NCBI RefSeq assembly: GCF_014836755.1
Contig: NZ_JACSQF010000002.1
Span: forward strand, 20,473 to 84,472
Length of the DNA stretch: 64,000 nucleotides
Direction of reading: 5' to 3'
From: Oerskovia merdavium
GTDB taxonomy: Bacteria > Actinomycetota > Actinomycetes > Actinomycetales > Cellulomonadaceae
The translations under genes were made by a program, and so were the position numbers. Shown here piece by piece: positions 7,505 through 16,453 of this stretch. Position 1 is the first letter of the stretch. Each line of letters opens with the position of its first letter. The notes beneath the pieces are model-generated. The model worked only from the letters and a program-made list of their open reading frames with translations, had not been told where the DNA came from and ran no database searches.

Positions 7505-8509
7505 GTGGAATTCGCTCTTGTCGTCCTCGTCGTCGCGCTCGCGCTGAGCTTCGACTACACGAACGGATTCCACGACGCGGCCAACGCGATCGCGACGTCC
7601 GTCTCGACGCGCGCGCTCACCCCGCGCGCTGCCCTGCTCATGGCCGCGGTCATGAACTTCACCGGCGCGCTGCTCGGCACGGAGGTCGCGGAGACCATCG
7701 CGACCTCGATCGTCGACCTCCAGGACGTGCCATCGCACACGGCCCTGGTCGTGGTGCTGTGCGCCCTGATCGGGGCCATCGTCTGGAATCTCATCACCTG
7801 GTGGTTCGGGCTGCCGTCGTCCTCGACGCACGCCCTCATCGGTGGCCTCGTGGGCGCCGGCCTCGCCGGCGGGCTCGCGATCTACGGCCAGTCGATCATC
7901 GACAAGGTCGTCCTGCCGATGGTCTTCTCCCCGATCGTGGGCTTCGGCCTCGCGTTCGCCGTCATGGTCGGTCTGCTGTGGCTCTTCCGCCGCGCGGCGC
8001 CCTCCAAGACCACGCGCCGCTTCCGCCTCGCGCAGACCGTGTCCGCCGCAGCCATGGCCCTGGGCCACGGCCTCCAGGACGCGCAGAAGACCATGGGCGT
8101 CATCTTCATGGCGCTCCTCACGGTCGGCTGGGCCAGCCCCGACGAGGGCATCCCGCTGTGGGTCAAGCTCGCCGCAGCGGCCGCGATCTCCGCCGGGACG
8201 TACTCGGGCGGCTGGCGCATCATGCGGACCCTGGGACGCAAGATCATCGAGCTCGACCCGGCGCGCGGGTTCGTCGCCGAGTCCGTCTCCGCGATCGTGC
8301 TCTACGTCAACGCGTTCGCGCTGCACGCACCGGTCTCCACGACGCACACCATCACGTCCGCGATCATGGGTGTCGGCGCCACCAAGCGGCTGTCCGCCGT
8401 CCGGTGGGGCGTGGCGAAGAACATCGGCATCGCCTGGGTCCTGACCATCCCGGCCGCCGCCCTCGTGGCCGCGATCATGTACTGGATCCTGCACCCGATC
8501 CTGCTCTGA
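7505..8509 (+). CDS. PiT-family inorganic phosphate transporter
   Basis: Low-affinity symporter for phosphate (as neutral metal-phosphate) driven by protons, in the cytoplasmic membrane; PHO4 family, 334 residues with about ten helices. The N-terminal PiT repeat carries GFHDAANAIATSV near residues 20-32. The second repeat carries LYVNAFALHAPVSTTHTIT near residues 262-280. It begins at a GTG with AAGGAG inside the end of the DUF47 gene, so translation is coupled. The strong terminator at 8535 ends the operon. A polyphosphate kinase operon lies 1.5 kb away, beyond the inserted DUF559 cassette. Confidence 0.95.
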   Translation: MEFALVVLVVALALSFDYTNGFHDAANAIATSVSTRALTPRAALLMAAVMNFTGALLGTEVAETIATSIVDLQDVPSHTALVVVLCALIGAIVWNLITWWFGLPSSSTHALIGGLVGAGLAGGLAIYGQSIIDKVVLPMVFSPIVGFGLAFAVMVGLLWLFRRAAPSKTTRRFRLAQTVSAAAMALGHGLQDAQKTMGVIFMALLTVGWASPDEGIPLWVKLAAAAAISAGTYSGGWRIMRTLGRKIIELDPARGFVAESVSAIVLYVNAFALHAPVSTTHTITSAIMGVGATKRLSAVRWGVAKNIGIAWVLTIPAAALVAAIMYWILHPILL

Positions 8510-8534
8510 GGCTCCGCCTCGTCCGCGCGTTGCC

Positions 8535-8568
8535 AGGACCAGCGTGACCTTGAGGTCACGCTGGTCCT
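8535..8568 (+). terminator. Strong perfect-stem terminator after the PiT gene
   Basis: A 15-bp perfect stem, AGGACCAGCGTGACC with its complement, closes a TTGA loop and is followed by GCTGTTT. Its inner part is the same sequence as the core of the terminator at 2301. Confidence 0.9.
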
Positions 8569-8586
8569 GCTGTTTCCGGGGGATCA

Positions 8587-8632
8587 GTTGTCAGAACTGA
8601 GCCGGGGGATACCCGGGTGTGCTTCTGACAAC
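8587..8632 (+). repeat. 46-bp REP-like palindrome, copy 1 (downstream side of DUF559 gene)
   Basis: The outer arms GTTGTCAGAA and TTCTGACAAC form a perfect 10-bp stem, with a smaller inner stem CCGGG/CCCGG around GGATA. It is one base different from copy 2 at 8672-8717. Confidence 0.9.
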
Positions 8633-8671
8633 TTTGCTGGTGATGTGGCCTGACCGACGTTGCACTGCTTG

Positions 8672-8717
8672 GTTGTCAGAACTGAGCCGGGGGATACCCC
8701 GGTGTGCTTCTGACAAC
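8672..8717 (+). repeat. 46-bp REP-like palindrome, copy 2, abutting the DUF559 stop codon
   Basis: Same orientation as copy 1 and nearly identical; 39 bp separate them. Its last base is shared with the TAG stop codon of the minus-strand DUF559 gene (8717-8719), so the palindrome starts exactly where the coding region ends. Confidence 0.9.
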
Positions 8718-9670
8718 TACGCGGAAGTCTCCTGCGCTGCCGACCCGAGATGGTGCCGGAGGATGTCGTAGACCCGGTCCGGCTCCAACCGGACGGCACC
8801 AGCAGGGACCCTGACGACGATGTCCCGCCTGCTCGCGTCGAGCTCGGCCGTGCGCAACAGGTCCTCGTACCAACGGTCCGGATCGCTGTGGCCGATCCCG
8901 TCGACCTCGACCACCAACCGACGCCCGTCGCGGAGCCGCCACTCGATGTCGAGGTAGCGCTGGCGTCCCTGCGAGTCCTTGCGTCGCGCCTGCCGTTCAG
9001 GGGCGGGCAGGTCGCGCTCGCGGCAGAACCTGATGAAGTCGATCTCGGCCAAGGACTGCGAACCGCCGGCGATGTCGACGAGCGAGGTGCGCATGACGCT
9101 CCGGAAGCGGACGGCGCCCACCCGATCGAGCTGTTCGAAGAGCTCGTCGGTCGTGGCCAGCCCCTGCTGGACGGTGGCGGCGAGCAGACCGACGGCGGTG
9201 CGGGGGTGTCGTTGCCACGCAGCTGCGTCGACCGCAGCGCGCGGCGCCGTGTGGACAGGGAGCCCGAGGAACGGACGGATGTCCTCGGGCGCCGGGCGGC
9301 GAGACTCGTGGACGACGACGGCGGAGACTCGTGGGGGCCTCGCCCCACGAGCGACGACGATGTGGATCCCCGGCCGGGTCCAGCCCGTCAGCCCGCGCAT
9401 CGACAGTGCGGACCACGAGCCGATGGCGACCGTCCCCTGTGCGCTCAGCACCGCGATCCATCGCCGGGCCGGCTCGGTGACAGGGCCGTTGTGAAGCAGG
9501 ACGACATCGCGGGTTGCGAGCGTCCACCGTCGCGCAGCCAGCTGTGCGCTCACGTGGTCCCAGGAGACGCCCAGCCCCCGCAGCTGCTTCCGGGTCACCA
9601 CTCCTTCCTGGTAGTGGTTGATCCGGTGCAGGCCCGGGACTGACTCCAACGCGTCCGACGTTCCGCTCAT
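8717..9670 (-). CDS. AbiEi-like N-domain + DUF559 (Vsr-like) nuclease-fold protein
   Basis: A 317-residue two-domain protein. Residues about 10-65 (HYQEGVVTRKQLRGLGVSWD onward) look like the winged-helix domain of AbiEi-type antitoxins. Residues about 215-310 match the DUF559 domain of the PD-(D/E)XK/Vsr-like fold, with acidic residues in RYLDIEWRL and VVEVDGIGH as the likely metal site. Such orphan genes are common in actinomycetes, annotated as 'type IV toxin-antitoxin AbiEi domain' or 'endonuclease domain' proteins; activity is unproven. No AbiEii toxin gene is adjacent. The start is ATG 9670 with a weak ribosome site. Two copies of a 46-bp palindrome lie on each side in opposite orientation, suggesting mobility. 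Confidence 0.82.
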   Translation of the reverse strand: MSGTSDALESVPGLHRINHYQEGVVTRKQLRGLGVSWDHVSAQLAARRWTLATRDVVLLHNGPVTEPARRWIAVLSAQGTVAIGSWSALSMRGLTGWTRPGIHIVVARGARPPRVSAVVVHESRRPAPEDIRPFLGLPVHTAPRAAVDAAAWQRHPRTAVGLLAATVQQGLATTDELFEQLDRVGAVRFRSVMRTSLVDIAGGSQSLAEIDFIRFCRERDLPAPERQARRKDSQGRQRYLDIEWRLRDGRRLVVEVDGIGHSDPDRWYEDLLRTAELDASRRDIVVRVPAGAVRLEPDRVYDILRHHLGSAAQETSA

Positions 9671-9788
9671 GCCGGGGATTCTTGGCGGCCGCGACGTCGG
9701 GCGTCAGGGGGGACGCGGTCGTCTGTGGACGAAGGACGCAGTGAGTGCGCGGTGCACGCCGTCGAACGGTGCGATTCCACCGCCGCCG

Positions 9789-9834
9789 GTTGTCAGAGCT
9801 CGCCCGGGGTATGGCCCGGCTCAGTTCTGACAAC
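9789..9834 (-). repeat. 46-bp REP-like palindrome, copy 3 (upstream side of DUF559 gene)
   Basis: Reverse orientation relative to copies 1 and 2. Read on the minus strand it begins GTTGTCAGAACTGAGCCGGG, identical to the first 20 bases of copy 1, and ends CTGACAAC. The inner bases differ from copies 1/2 at several positions. Confidence 0.9.
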
Positions 9835-9881
9835 TGGAGCGGGTGAGCTGGGGATCACTGGGGTGCTCCGCCTGGGCATGA

Positions 9882-9927
9882 GTTGTCAGAGCTCGCCCGG
9901 GGTATGGCCCGGCTCAGTTCTGACAAC
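9882..9927 (-). repeat. 46-bp REP-like palindrome, copy 4
   Basis: Identical to copy 3 over all 46 bases and in the same orientation, 47 bp away. Confidence 0.9.
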
Positions 9928-9961
9928 AAAGCGGTGGCCGTCCCAGGTGCTCGGATTCGCT

Positions 9962-10009
9962 CCGAGCTTCCGAGCTTCCGAGCTTCCGAGCCTCCGAGCC
10001 TCCGAGCCT
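9962..10009. repeat. Six tandem octamers CCGAGCYT downstream of mutT1
   Basis: Three copies of CCGAGCTT are followed by three of CCGAGCCT without interruption, then a degenerate CTGGGCTC. The array ends 77 nt past the mutT1 stop. It is the first of three arrays with an 8-bp period in this window. Confidence 0.92.
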
Positions 10010-10085
10010 CTGGGCTCCCGAGGCGTACGAGCGAGCCCACTCCCTGGCTTCGACACAGGGACCGAGCACACACCACCGGCCCACC

Positions 10086-11111
10086 TCAGTGCAGCGGCGG
10101 CGCGACCTTCTCTGCCGCGAGCACGCGCGGCCCCTTGGGGGTGTCCGCGACGTGCGCCACGAGCATCTCTCCCGGCTCCAGGAACGGGTCCCGTGTCGGC
10201 AGGGCGTTGGCCACGGGGCGGCGTGAGTGCTGACCCAGGACGTCGAGGACCGTGGGCAGGACGGGCCGGTGCGTGCAGAGCACGGTCGACCGCTGCGACT
10301 CGAGCAGCTCGCGCACGGTGCGCGCAACCCGCGAGGGGGACCGCTCGTGCTGCGCCTCGGTCAGGTGGTCGATCGAGAGGGTCTCGAGCCGGGCGGCCTG
10401 CGCGTAGGGCGCGATGGTCTGGGCACAGCGGTCCCACTGGCTCGTCACCACGGTGTTGACCCCGTAGGCCGCGAGCACGGGGACCAGTGCGACGGACTGC
10501 GCGTGCCCGGCGGGCGTGAGCGGCCGGTCCTGCTCGGCCCCGTGCCATGCGGCCCGGGTCACGGCCTTGCCGTGCCGGGCGATCACGACGACGCGGGTCG
10601 AGAGCCGTCCGTGCGTGTACTCCTCGACGAGCGCGGCGAGCGGACCGCGGTCTGCCTTGCGGGTCACCCGGCGTGCGGCCTCCTCGACGCCGAGCCACTC
10701 GGTCGCGTCGATCTCGTCGGGCGACACCGGGGGCACGGGGGCGCGCGCGGCGAGCGGGCCCGCGTCGCGCACGCGCTTGGCCTGCTGCGCAGCCCAGTAG
10801 TGCACGCGCTTCACGCGCCCCTCCGGGGTCAGGTACTGCAGCCCGGGCAGCGGGACGCCGAGGATCACGGGCTTGCCGGTCTCCTCGGCGACCTCGCGCA
10901 CGGCGGCGGTCTGGAAGGTCTCGCCCGGGTCGAGCTTGCCCTTGGGCCACGACCAGTCGTCGTAGCGCGGCCGGTGGACGAGCCGTACCTGCAGCTCACC
11001 GTCGCGCACGCGCCACACGAGCCCTCCCGCCGACTCGATCACGGGGGCGTGCGGGACGTGGGTGGGGCCGAGGGTGTCCACGAGCGGTGCGAACGAGGAC
11101 GGAGAGCTCAT
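10086..11111 (-). CDS. mutT1: MutT1-like NUDIX hydrolase fused to a histidine phosphatase domain
   Basis: Probably sanitises oxidised nucleotides (8-oxo-GTP/dGTP) and may act on diadenosine polyphosphates, as its mycobacterial counterpart MutT1 does. The NUDIX box runs from G58 ([10 protein letters not shown], then REVAEETG to about residue 79). The C-terminal half is a histidine-phosphatase domain opening with the RHG motif at 179-181 and containing CTHRPVLP further on. The two-domain layout and the 341-residue length match MutT1. The ATG overlaps the ppk stop (ATGA), so it is the last gene of mshD-ppk-mutT1. Confidence 0.9.
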   Translation of the reverse strand: MSSPSSFAPLVDTLGPTHVPHAPVIESAGGLVWRVRDGELQVRLVHRPRYDDWSWPKGKLDPGETFQTAAVREVAEETGKPVILGVPLPGLQYLTPEGRVKRVHYWAAQQAKRVRDAGPLAARAPVPPVSPDEIDATEWLGVEEAARRVTRKADRGPLAALVEEYTHGRLSTRVVVIARHGKAVTRAAWHGAEQDRPLTPAGHAQSVALVPVLAAYGVNTVVTSQWDRCAQTIAPYAQAARLETLSIDHLTEAQHERSPSRVARTVRELLESQRSTVLCTHRPVLPTVLDVLGQHSRRPVANALPTRDPFLEPGEMLVAHVADTPKGPRVLAAEKVAPPLH

Positions 11112-13441
11112 TGACCCATGCCCAGACGACGGCGTTGTCGGGTGATGAGGGTCGACTGGATGTCGGTCAGGGCCCCGTCGGGTCCGGTCGAGTGCCGCAC
11201 CCAGGTCCCGTCCGCCTGCAGGTGCCACGACGCGGTCCCGCTGTCCATCGAGATGTCGATGAGGTCGAGCAGGTTCGTGATCTGGTCCGGGTCGACGAGC
11301 CGCACGAGCGTCTCGACGCGGCGGTCGAGGTTCCGGTGCATGAGGTCGGCCGACCCGATGAAGACCTCGGGGCCGGACTCTGGGCCGTCCGCGATGGCCG
11401 GGCCGCCCGAGTTGGCGAACGCGAAGATGCGCGAGTGCTCGAGGAACCGGCCCAGGATGGACCGCACGCGGATGTTCTCGCTGAGCCCGGGCACCCCGGG
11501 GCGGATCGCGCAGATGCCGCGGACCACGAGGTCCACCTTCACCCCGGCCTGCGAGGCTCGGTACAGGGCGTCGATGATGGTCTCGTCGACGACCGAGTTG
11601 ACCTTGAACTTGACCCACGCGTCGCGGCCCTCGCGGGCTGCGACGGCCTCGCGCTCGATCCGTTCGACGAGGCCCGAGCGCACCGAGCGGGGCGCGACGA
11701 GCAGCCGGTGGAACCTCGACTGGGGTGCGTAGCCGCTCAGCTGGTTGAACAGGCGCGTGAGGTCCTGGCCGACCTCGGGGTCCGCGGTGAGCAGCCCGAG
11801 GTCCGTGTAGAGGCGCGCGGTCTTGGGGTTGTAGTTGCCCGTGCCCACGTGGCAGTAGCGCACGAGCCCCTCGGGCTCCTGGCGGACCACGAGCGAGAGC
11901 TTGCAGTGCGTCTTGAGGCCGACGATCCCGTACACGACGTGCACGCCCGCCTGCTCGAGCTTGCGTGCCCACGAGATGTTGGCCTGCTCGTCGAAGCGCG
12001 CCTTGATCTCGACCAGGGCGAGGACCTGCTTGCCGGCCTCGGCCGCGTCGATCAGGGCGTCGACGATCGGCGAGTCGCCCGACGTCCGGTACAGCGTCTG
12101 CTTGATCGCGAGCACGTTGGGGTCCGCGGCAGCCTGCTGGAGGAACGTCTGGACCGAGGTCGAGAACGAGTCGTACGGGTGGTGCAGCAGGATGTCGCGC
12201 TCACGGATCGCGGCGAACACGTCGGTCGGGTTGGCGCTCTCCACCTCGGCGAGGAAACGGTGCGTGGTCGGCACGAACCGCGGGTAGTGCAGGTCCGCGC
12301 GGTCCAGGTCGGCGATGAGGTTGAGGCCCGTGAAGTCGAGCGGCGCGGGCAGCTTGTAGACCTCGTCGTCCGCGACGTCGAGCTCGCGCACGAGCAGCTG
12401 GCGGATGCGCGGGCTGATCCCGTCGGCGATCTCGAGGCGCACGGGCGGGCCGAACCGGCGACGCAGCAGCTCCTTCTCCATGGCCTGGAGCAGGTTCTCC
12501 GCGTCGTCCTCCTCGACCTCGACGTCCTCGTTGCGGGTCACGCGGAACGTGTGGTGCTCGCGCACCTCCATGCCCGGGAAGAGGTGGTCGAGGTGCTGGG
12601 AGATGACGTCCTCGAGCGGCACGAACGACGTGGGGCCCTTGTCGGGGTCTGCGGCCTGCGTGCTGGGTGCCGACGGGCGGCCGCGCGAGTCGACCGCGAT
12701 GAAGCGCGGCAGCAGCGGCGGCACCTTGACGCGCGCGAAGTGCTCCTTGCCCGTCGTCGGGTTCACCACGACGACCGCGAGGTTGAGCGAGAGCCCCGAG
12801 ATGTACGGGAAGGGGTGCGCGGGGTCCACGGCCAGGGGCGTGAGCACGGGGAAGATCTGCTTGCGGAAGAACTTGTGCAGGCGCTCCTGCTCGCGCGTGT
12901 CGAGGTCCTCCCAGCGCAGCAGCGAGATGCCCTCGGTCGCCAGCGCGGGCTGCACCTGGTCGGCGAACACCGCGGCGTGGCGGGCCATGAGCTCGTGCGC
13001 ACGCTCGCTGATCGCGTCGAGCACCTGGCGCGGCGTGAGACCGGAGGCGGCCGTCACGGCGAGCCCGGTCGCGATGCGTCGCTTGAGCCCTGCGACCCGG
13101 ACCATGAAGAACTCGTCGAGGTTCGACGCGAAGATCGCGAGGTAGCGCACGCGCTCCAGCAGGGGCTGGTTCTCGTCCTCGGCGAGCTCGAGCACGCGCT
13201 GGTTGAACGCGAGCCAGCTCAGCTCGCGGTCCGCGAACCGGTCGGCGGGCAGGGGCTCGGCACTGAGCACCTCCTTGTCGACGGTCCCCGTGACGGGCTC
13301 CTCCTCGGCGATGTGCTCGGCGATGTGCGCCGCGAGCTCAGGGTCGAGGGCGGGCCGGGGACGGGCGTCGCGAGAAGCCTCCGGCTGCTGGTCCGGGCGC
13401 GCGGGGGTCCGGACGCCGGGACGGACGGTGGAGTCGGTCAT
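11108..13441 (-). CDS. ppk: Polyphosphate kinase PPK1
   Basis: Reversibly transfers the terminal phosphate of ATP to polyphosphate. At 777 residues it is slightly longer than E. coli Ppk because of an N-terminal Pro-rich extension. The N-terminal domain shows [17 protein letters not shown] and [17 protein letters not shown]. The catalytic region has [13 protein letters not shown], holding the histidine expected to be phosphorylated, and a second conserved His in [30 protein letters not shown] is also typical. ATG 13441 overlaps the mshD stop (ATGA), and the gene's own stop overlaps the mutT1 ATG in the same way. It lies near the PiT phosphate genes. Confidence 0.97.
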   Translation of the reverse strand: MTDSTVRPGVRTPARPDQQPEASRDARPRPALDPELAAHIAEHIAEEEPVTGTVDKEVLSAEPLPADRFADRELSWLAFNQRVLELAEDENQPLLERVRYLAIFASNLDEFFMVRVAGLKRRIATGLAVTAASGLTPRQVLDAISERAHELMARHAAVFADQVQPALATEGISLLRWEDLDTREQERLHKFFRKQIFPVLTPLAVDPAHPFPYISGLSLNLAVVVVNPTTGKEHFARVKVPPLLPRFIAVDSRGRPSAPSTQAADPDKGPTSFVPLEDVISQHLDHLFPGMEVREHHTFRVTRNEDVEVEEDDAENLLQAMEKELLRRRFGPPVRLEIADGISPRIRQLLVRELDVADDEVYKLPAPLDFTGLNLIADLDRADLHYPRFVPTTHRFLAEVESANPTDVFAAIRERDILLHHPYDSFSTSVQTFLQQAAADPNVLAIKQTLYRTSGDSPIVDALIDAAEAGKQVLALVEIKARFDEQANISWARKLEQAGVHVVYGIVGLKTHCKLSLVVRQEPEGLVRYCHVGTGNYNPKTARLYTDLGLLTADPEVGQDLTRLFNQLSGYAPQSRFHRLLVAPRSVRSGLVERIEREAVAAREGRDAWVKFKVNSVVDETIIDALYRASQAGVKVDLVVRGICAIRPGVPGLSENIRVRSILGRFLEHSRIFAFANSGGPAIADGPESGPEVFIGSADLMHRNLDRRVETLVRLVDPDQITNLLDLIDISMDSGTASWHLQADGTWVRHSTGPDGALTDIQSTLITRQRRRLGMGQ

Positions 13442-14436
13442 GGCTTCATGGTGGCATCACTCGGTGAACTTTGGGTGACGGGATGCACAGCCGCCGGGCC
13501 GTACTGCACGTCCACGGTGTCCTTGCCGAAGCCCGCGCCGAGGTAGGTGCGGGTCGCTGCGGTGTTGTCGCCGTCGACGTAGAGGACCGCGCGGTCGAGG
13601 CCCTGGGCCGCGAGGTGCGCGAGCCCGACGGCGGTCAGCACCTTCCCGAGCCCCTCGCCCTGGGCGTCGGGGTCGACGCCGACGACGTAGATCTCACCCT
13701 CGCGCACGGGCGCGTCCGAGGACCCGGCCTGGTCCGTGGGCACCTTGGTCCACAGGAACCCGGCGAGCGACCCGTCCTCGCGCTCGAGCAGGAAGAACCC
13801 CTCGGGGTCGAACCAGTCCTCGGCGAGCCGGGCGTCGAGGTCGGCCTGGGTCAGGCGGCCCTGCTCGGGGTGGTGCGCGAAGGCGCGCGCGTTGACGCGG
13901 AGCCAGGCCGCGTCGTCGGGCCCGGGGCGGAACGTGCGCAGTCGCAGGCCCGCGGGGACCTCGGGACGCTCCCACGTCCCCGGGCGCAGGTCCAGGCCCA
14001 TCTTCCACAGCTCGCGCACGACGACGAGCCCCGCGTCGGCCGCGAACGCGCGCGCCGCGGGGAGGTCGCCGTGCGCCCACACGTGCAGCGTGCGGCCGTG
14101 CTGGCCGGGCTCGCCCGAGCGGGCGGGCAGGGTCGCGTCGCGCTGCGCGGTGCGCAGCAGCATGCGGCCGGTCCGACGCCGGCGCGCGGCCGGGTGCACC
14201 ACGAGCTCGGCGCTCGCGACGTCCCCGCCGCGGTCGATCTGTGCGTACCCCGTGACGGTGCCCGCACCGTCGTACGCGACCACGTGCGTGAGGTCCTCGT
14301 CGTCGACGCCGAGGCGCAGGAGCGGCTGCTCGGAGAGGGGGGCGACGCCGTCGGACTCGCGGGCGGCGGCGGCCAGAGCGCGGACCTCGTCCGCGGTGGC
14401 CGGGTCGAGCGGGCCGATCTCGAGAGGGGAGTGCAT
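13438..14436 (-). CDS. mshD: Mycothiol synthase MshD
   Basis: Last step of mycothiol synthesis: acetylates the cysteine amine of Cys-GlcN-Ins with acetyl-CoA, in the cytoplasm. The 332-residue protein has two tandem GNAT domains. The C-terminal, active one carries the acetyl-CoA loop [20 protein letters not shown], followed by [29 protein letters not shown] lies between the domains, all typical of MshD. The ATG is preceded by GGGATGGAG. Its stop overlaps the ppk start. Its presence identifies the organism as an actinomycete. Confidence 0.96.
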   Translation of the reverse strand: MHSPLEIGPLDPATADEVRALAAAARESDGVAPLSEQPLLRLGVDDEDLTHVVAYDGAGTVTGYAQIDRGGDVASAELVVHPAARRRRTGRMLLRTAQRDATLPARSGEPGQHGRTLHVWAHGDLPAARAFAADAGLVVVRELWKMGLDLRPGTWERPEVPAGLRLRTFRPGPDDAAWLRVNARAFAHHPEQGRLTQADLDARLAEDWFDPEGFFLLEREDGSLAGFLWTKVPTDQAGSSDAPVREGEIYVVGVDPDAQGEGLGKVLTAVGLAHLAAQGLDRAVLYVDGDNTAATRTYLGAGFGKDTVDVQYGPAAVHPVTQSSPSDATMKP

Positions 14437-14472
14437 GGCTCCATCCCATCACAACCGGGCGGACGCACCGGC

Positions 14473-15681
14473 TCAGGGCTGGGCCAGGTGCTCCGAGACG
14501 AACTCCAGCCCGTAGGGCAGACCCGCGTGGACCATGGCCCACGTGTGCCCCTGGCCGGGCTCCTCGCGCAGCGCGACGGTCTGACCGCGTTCGGTGAGGG
14601 CGGCGGCCAGCCGGCGGTTCGCCTCGCGGTCGAACCGCGGGGCCTCGGAACCGCCGTCGAGGAAGACCGCGACGGGCGCCGTGAAGTCCATGGTCGGGAT
14701 GTAGCGGCTGGGGGAGTTGGCGTCGAGCTCCTCCTGGGTCGCGAGCATCGCGCGCCCGCCGCCGCCCGGGTCGCCGTAGGGCTCGAGGGCCATGATCGCG
14801 CTGAACGTGTCGAGGTGACGCAGGCCCAGGTTGAGCGCGCAGAACCCGCCGGACGACGCCCCGCCGATCGCGCGGTGGTCCCGGTCCGGGACCGTCGGGA
14901 AGGTCTTGTCGACCCACGGGATCACGACGTCGGTCACGTAGGTCTCGACCTGCGCGCCGCCCGTCGTGGAGTCCAGGCACTCGGTGTCGCGCGGGGAGGG
15001 ACCGGTGCCGTTGACGTCGACCGCGACGAGGATCATGGGCTGGACGAGCTGCGCCGCGAGCAGCGTGTCCATGACGTTGGCGCTGTCGGCCGCCGCGAAC
15101 CAGTCGCTCGGCTGTCCGGGGCTGCCGTGGAAGAGGTAGACGACGGGGTAGCGGGTCGGGGCTGACGGGTCGAAGCCCGGCGGCGTGTAGACCCACGTGA
15201 TGCCGTCGGCCATGCGCAGGTCCGGGGCCGGCAGCGGCGTCGAGCTCACCGATCCCGTCGCCGACGAGCCCGTGCGCTCCGCGGGCTTGTCGCGATGGCT
15301 CGGCGGTGGATCGACGATCCCCCAGCCCGCCATCGTGGTGCGGAACGCCGCGGCGTTGGGGACGTAGCCCGCGTACGCGTTGACCGCGACCGTCACCGAC
15401 AGGACCACGAGGAGCCCCGAGGCGACCGTCCCGACCCAGGCGCGCCACACGCCGCGCGGTCTGCCCGGACCACCTGCGTGGCGTGCTGTCCGTCGCCGCC
15501 GGTCCCAGACCACGAGCCCGGCGACCAGGACGCCGGCGGCCGCGAGCAGACCGACCGTCCACCACGAGGACACCCAGTCGCTGCGCCCCGCGAGCTCGCG
15601 CAGCACGGCAGGGGGGAGGGTCGGTGCGGTGTCGGGCTCGGGCAGCGGGACTGCGCCGGGGAGGGCGTAGGACGGACTCAC
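14473..15681 (-). CDS. Membrane-anchored alpha/beta-hydrolase (esterase D / antigen 85-like fold)
   Basis: A 402-residue protein with two N-terminal membrane segments (WWTVGLLAAAGVLVAGLVVW near 40-60, and a second near 85-110) followed by an extracytoplasmic alpha/beta-hydrolase domain of the PF00756 esterase family. The domain shows YPVVYLFHGSPGQPSDW, the nucleophile elbow GGASSGGF, a late Asp region (FLDGGSEAPRF) and the histidine in GQGHTWAMV. Related actinobacterial proteins include mycolyltransferase-like esterases, but the substrate is unknown. The start is the GTG at 15681, with TGGAGG just before it. The gene lies 37 nt upstream of mshD and may feed that operon. Confidence 0.85.
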   Translation of the reverse strand: MSPSYALPGAVPLPEPDTAPTLPPAVLRELAGRSDWVSSWWTVGLLAAAGVLVAGLVVWDRRRRTARHAGGPGRPRGVWRAWVGTVASGLLVVLSVTVAVNAYAGYVPNAAAFRTTMAGWGIVDPPPSHRDKPAERTGSSATGSVSSTPLPAPDLRMADGITWVYTPPGFDPSAPTRYPVVYLFHGSPGQPSDWFAAADSANVMDTLLAAQLVQPMILVAVDVNGTGPSPRDTECLDSTTGGAQVETYVTDVVIPWVDKTFPTVPDRDHRAIGGASSGGFCALNLGLRHLDTFSAIMALEPYGDPGGGGRAMLATQEELDANSPSRYIPTMDFTAPVAVFLDGGSEAPRFDREANRRLAAALTERGQTVALREEPGQGHTWAMVHAGLPYGLEFVSEHLAQP

Positions 15682-15846
15682 CCCTCCAGGGTGCCCGCCG
15701 TGCACAGGTTCCACCGGGCGAACGCCCAGGTGGCCGCCAAGGTCCACGGGACGTTCACGGGGTGTCCCCACGCGTGCCGTCGCGCTGTGCGGTGCGTCAC
15801 GGCCGTGCCGTGGATGAGTCCCGCGGCCCGCGCGGTTGGTACGGGT

Positions 15847-16429
15847 GTGAGCACCTCTGCACCGGCACACCACCTCTCGACGACCAGGCACATCGACCGG
15901 TCCCAGCCCGTCGACGTCGACGTCCTCGTGGTGGGCGCGGGGCAGGCCGGGCTCTCGGCCGCCTACCACCTGCGGCGGCGCGCCGGAGAGCGTCGTGTCC
16001 GTCACGGGCCTGCCGCTCACGCCGGTCTACGAGGCGGGGATCGCCTCGGGCGTCCTGCGTCGCCTGCCCATGTTCTCGCGCGTCGTGCCCGACGGCGTCG
16101 CGTGGGACGAGGGGGTCCGTCCCGACGGCGTGACGCACCAGGGCGCCGACGTGATCCTGTGGGCCACGGGCTTCCGGGCCGCGCTCGACCACCTCGGGCC
16201 GCTGGGGCTGCGCGGGCCGGGCGGCGGGATCGTCATGGACGGGCCGACCGTGGTCGCCGACCCGCGCGTCCAGCTCGTCGGGTACGGGCCGAGCGCGTCG
16301 ACGATCGGGGCGAACCGCGCCGGCCGCGAGGCCGTGCGGGCCGTCCTGCGGGTGCTCGAGGGTGCCGCGCCTCGCGACGGTGCGGTGCCGCACGACCGTG
16401 CCCGGCCGGTGGTGCCGGGACGGGCGTGA
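15847..16429 (+). pseudogene. Flavin-containing monooxygenase remnant with large internal deletion
   Basis: The GTG at 15847 opens a frame with the FAD-binding N-terminus VDVLVVGAGQAGLSAAYHLR. After about 45 codons the homology jumps, near 15980, into another frame, which encodes only the C-terminal quarter of such an enzyme (SVTGLPLTPVYEAGIASGVL, then ILWATGFRAAL and GYGPSASTIGANRAGREAV). Intact NAD(P)/FAD oxidoreductases of the CzcO type are about 350 residues, so roughly 500-600 bp of the middle are missing and the junction is out of frame. No product is expected. Its stop is 24 bases before the next MFS start. Confidence 0.85.
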
Positions 16430-16441
16430 GCCCCGCGCCGA

Positions 16442-16447
16442 TACGCT
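16442..16447 (+). promoter_or_regulatory. Leaderless -10 box TACGCT
   Basis: TACGCT is followed by exactly six bases and then the GTG start of the MFS gene at 16454. No ribosome site is present. Confidence 0.6.
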
Positions 16448-16453
16448 GCCCGG

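Larger units (their letters stand above)
8587..9927. mobile_element. Candidate REPtron-like cassette: DUF559 gene between inverted palindrome pairs
   Basis: A 1341-bp unit: palindrome copies 1 and 2 in one orientation, then the DUF559 gene, then copies 3 and 4 in the other. No transposase gene or obvious target-site duplication is visible. The arrangement copies the logic of RAYT transposase genes flanked by inverted REP sequences, but with a nuclease-fold gene of another family. That it is mobile is inference. Confidence 0.45.
9671..10085. other. Gene-free stretch with palindromes 3 and 4 and an octamer array
   Basis: These 415 bases between the DUF559 start and the mutT1 stop hold no supportable gene. 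They contain two identical 46-bp palindromes, a 47-bp spacer between them, and the 8-bp tandem array at 9962. The promoter of the DUF559 gene should lie between 9671 and 9788, but no convincing -10 was found. Confidence 0.6.

Noticed and set aside
8717..9670. A complete type IV toxin-antitoxin (AbiEi/AbiEii) system
   Set aside because: Only the AbiEi-like N-domain is present, fused to DUF559, and no nucleotidyltransferase toxin gene is adjacent.
10547..13546. 999-codon plus-strand open frame across mutT1 and ppk
   Set aside because: Antisense shadow created by GC-rich codon bias; the minus strand carries unmistakable PPK1 and NUDIX motifs.
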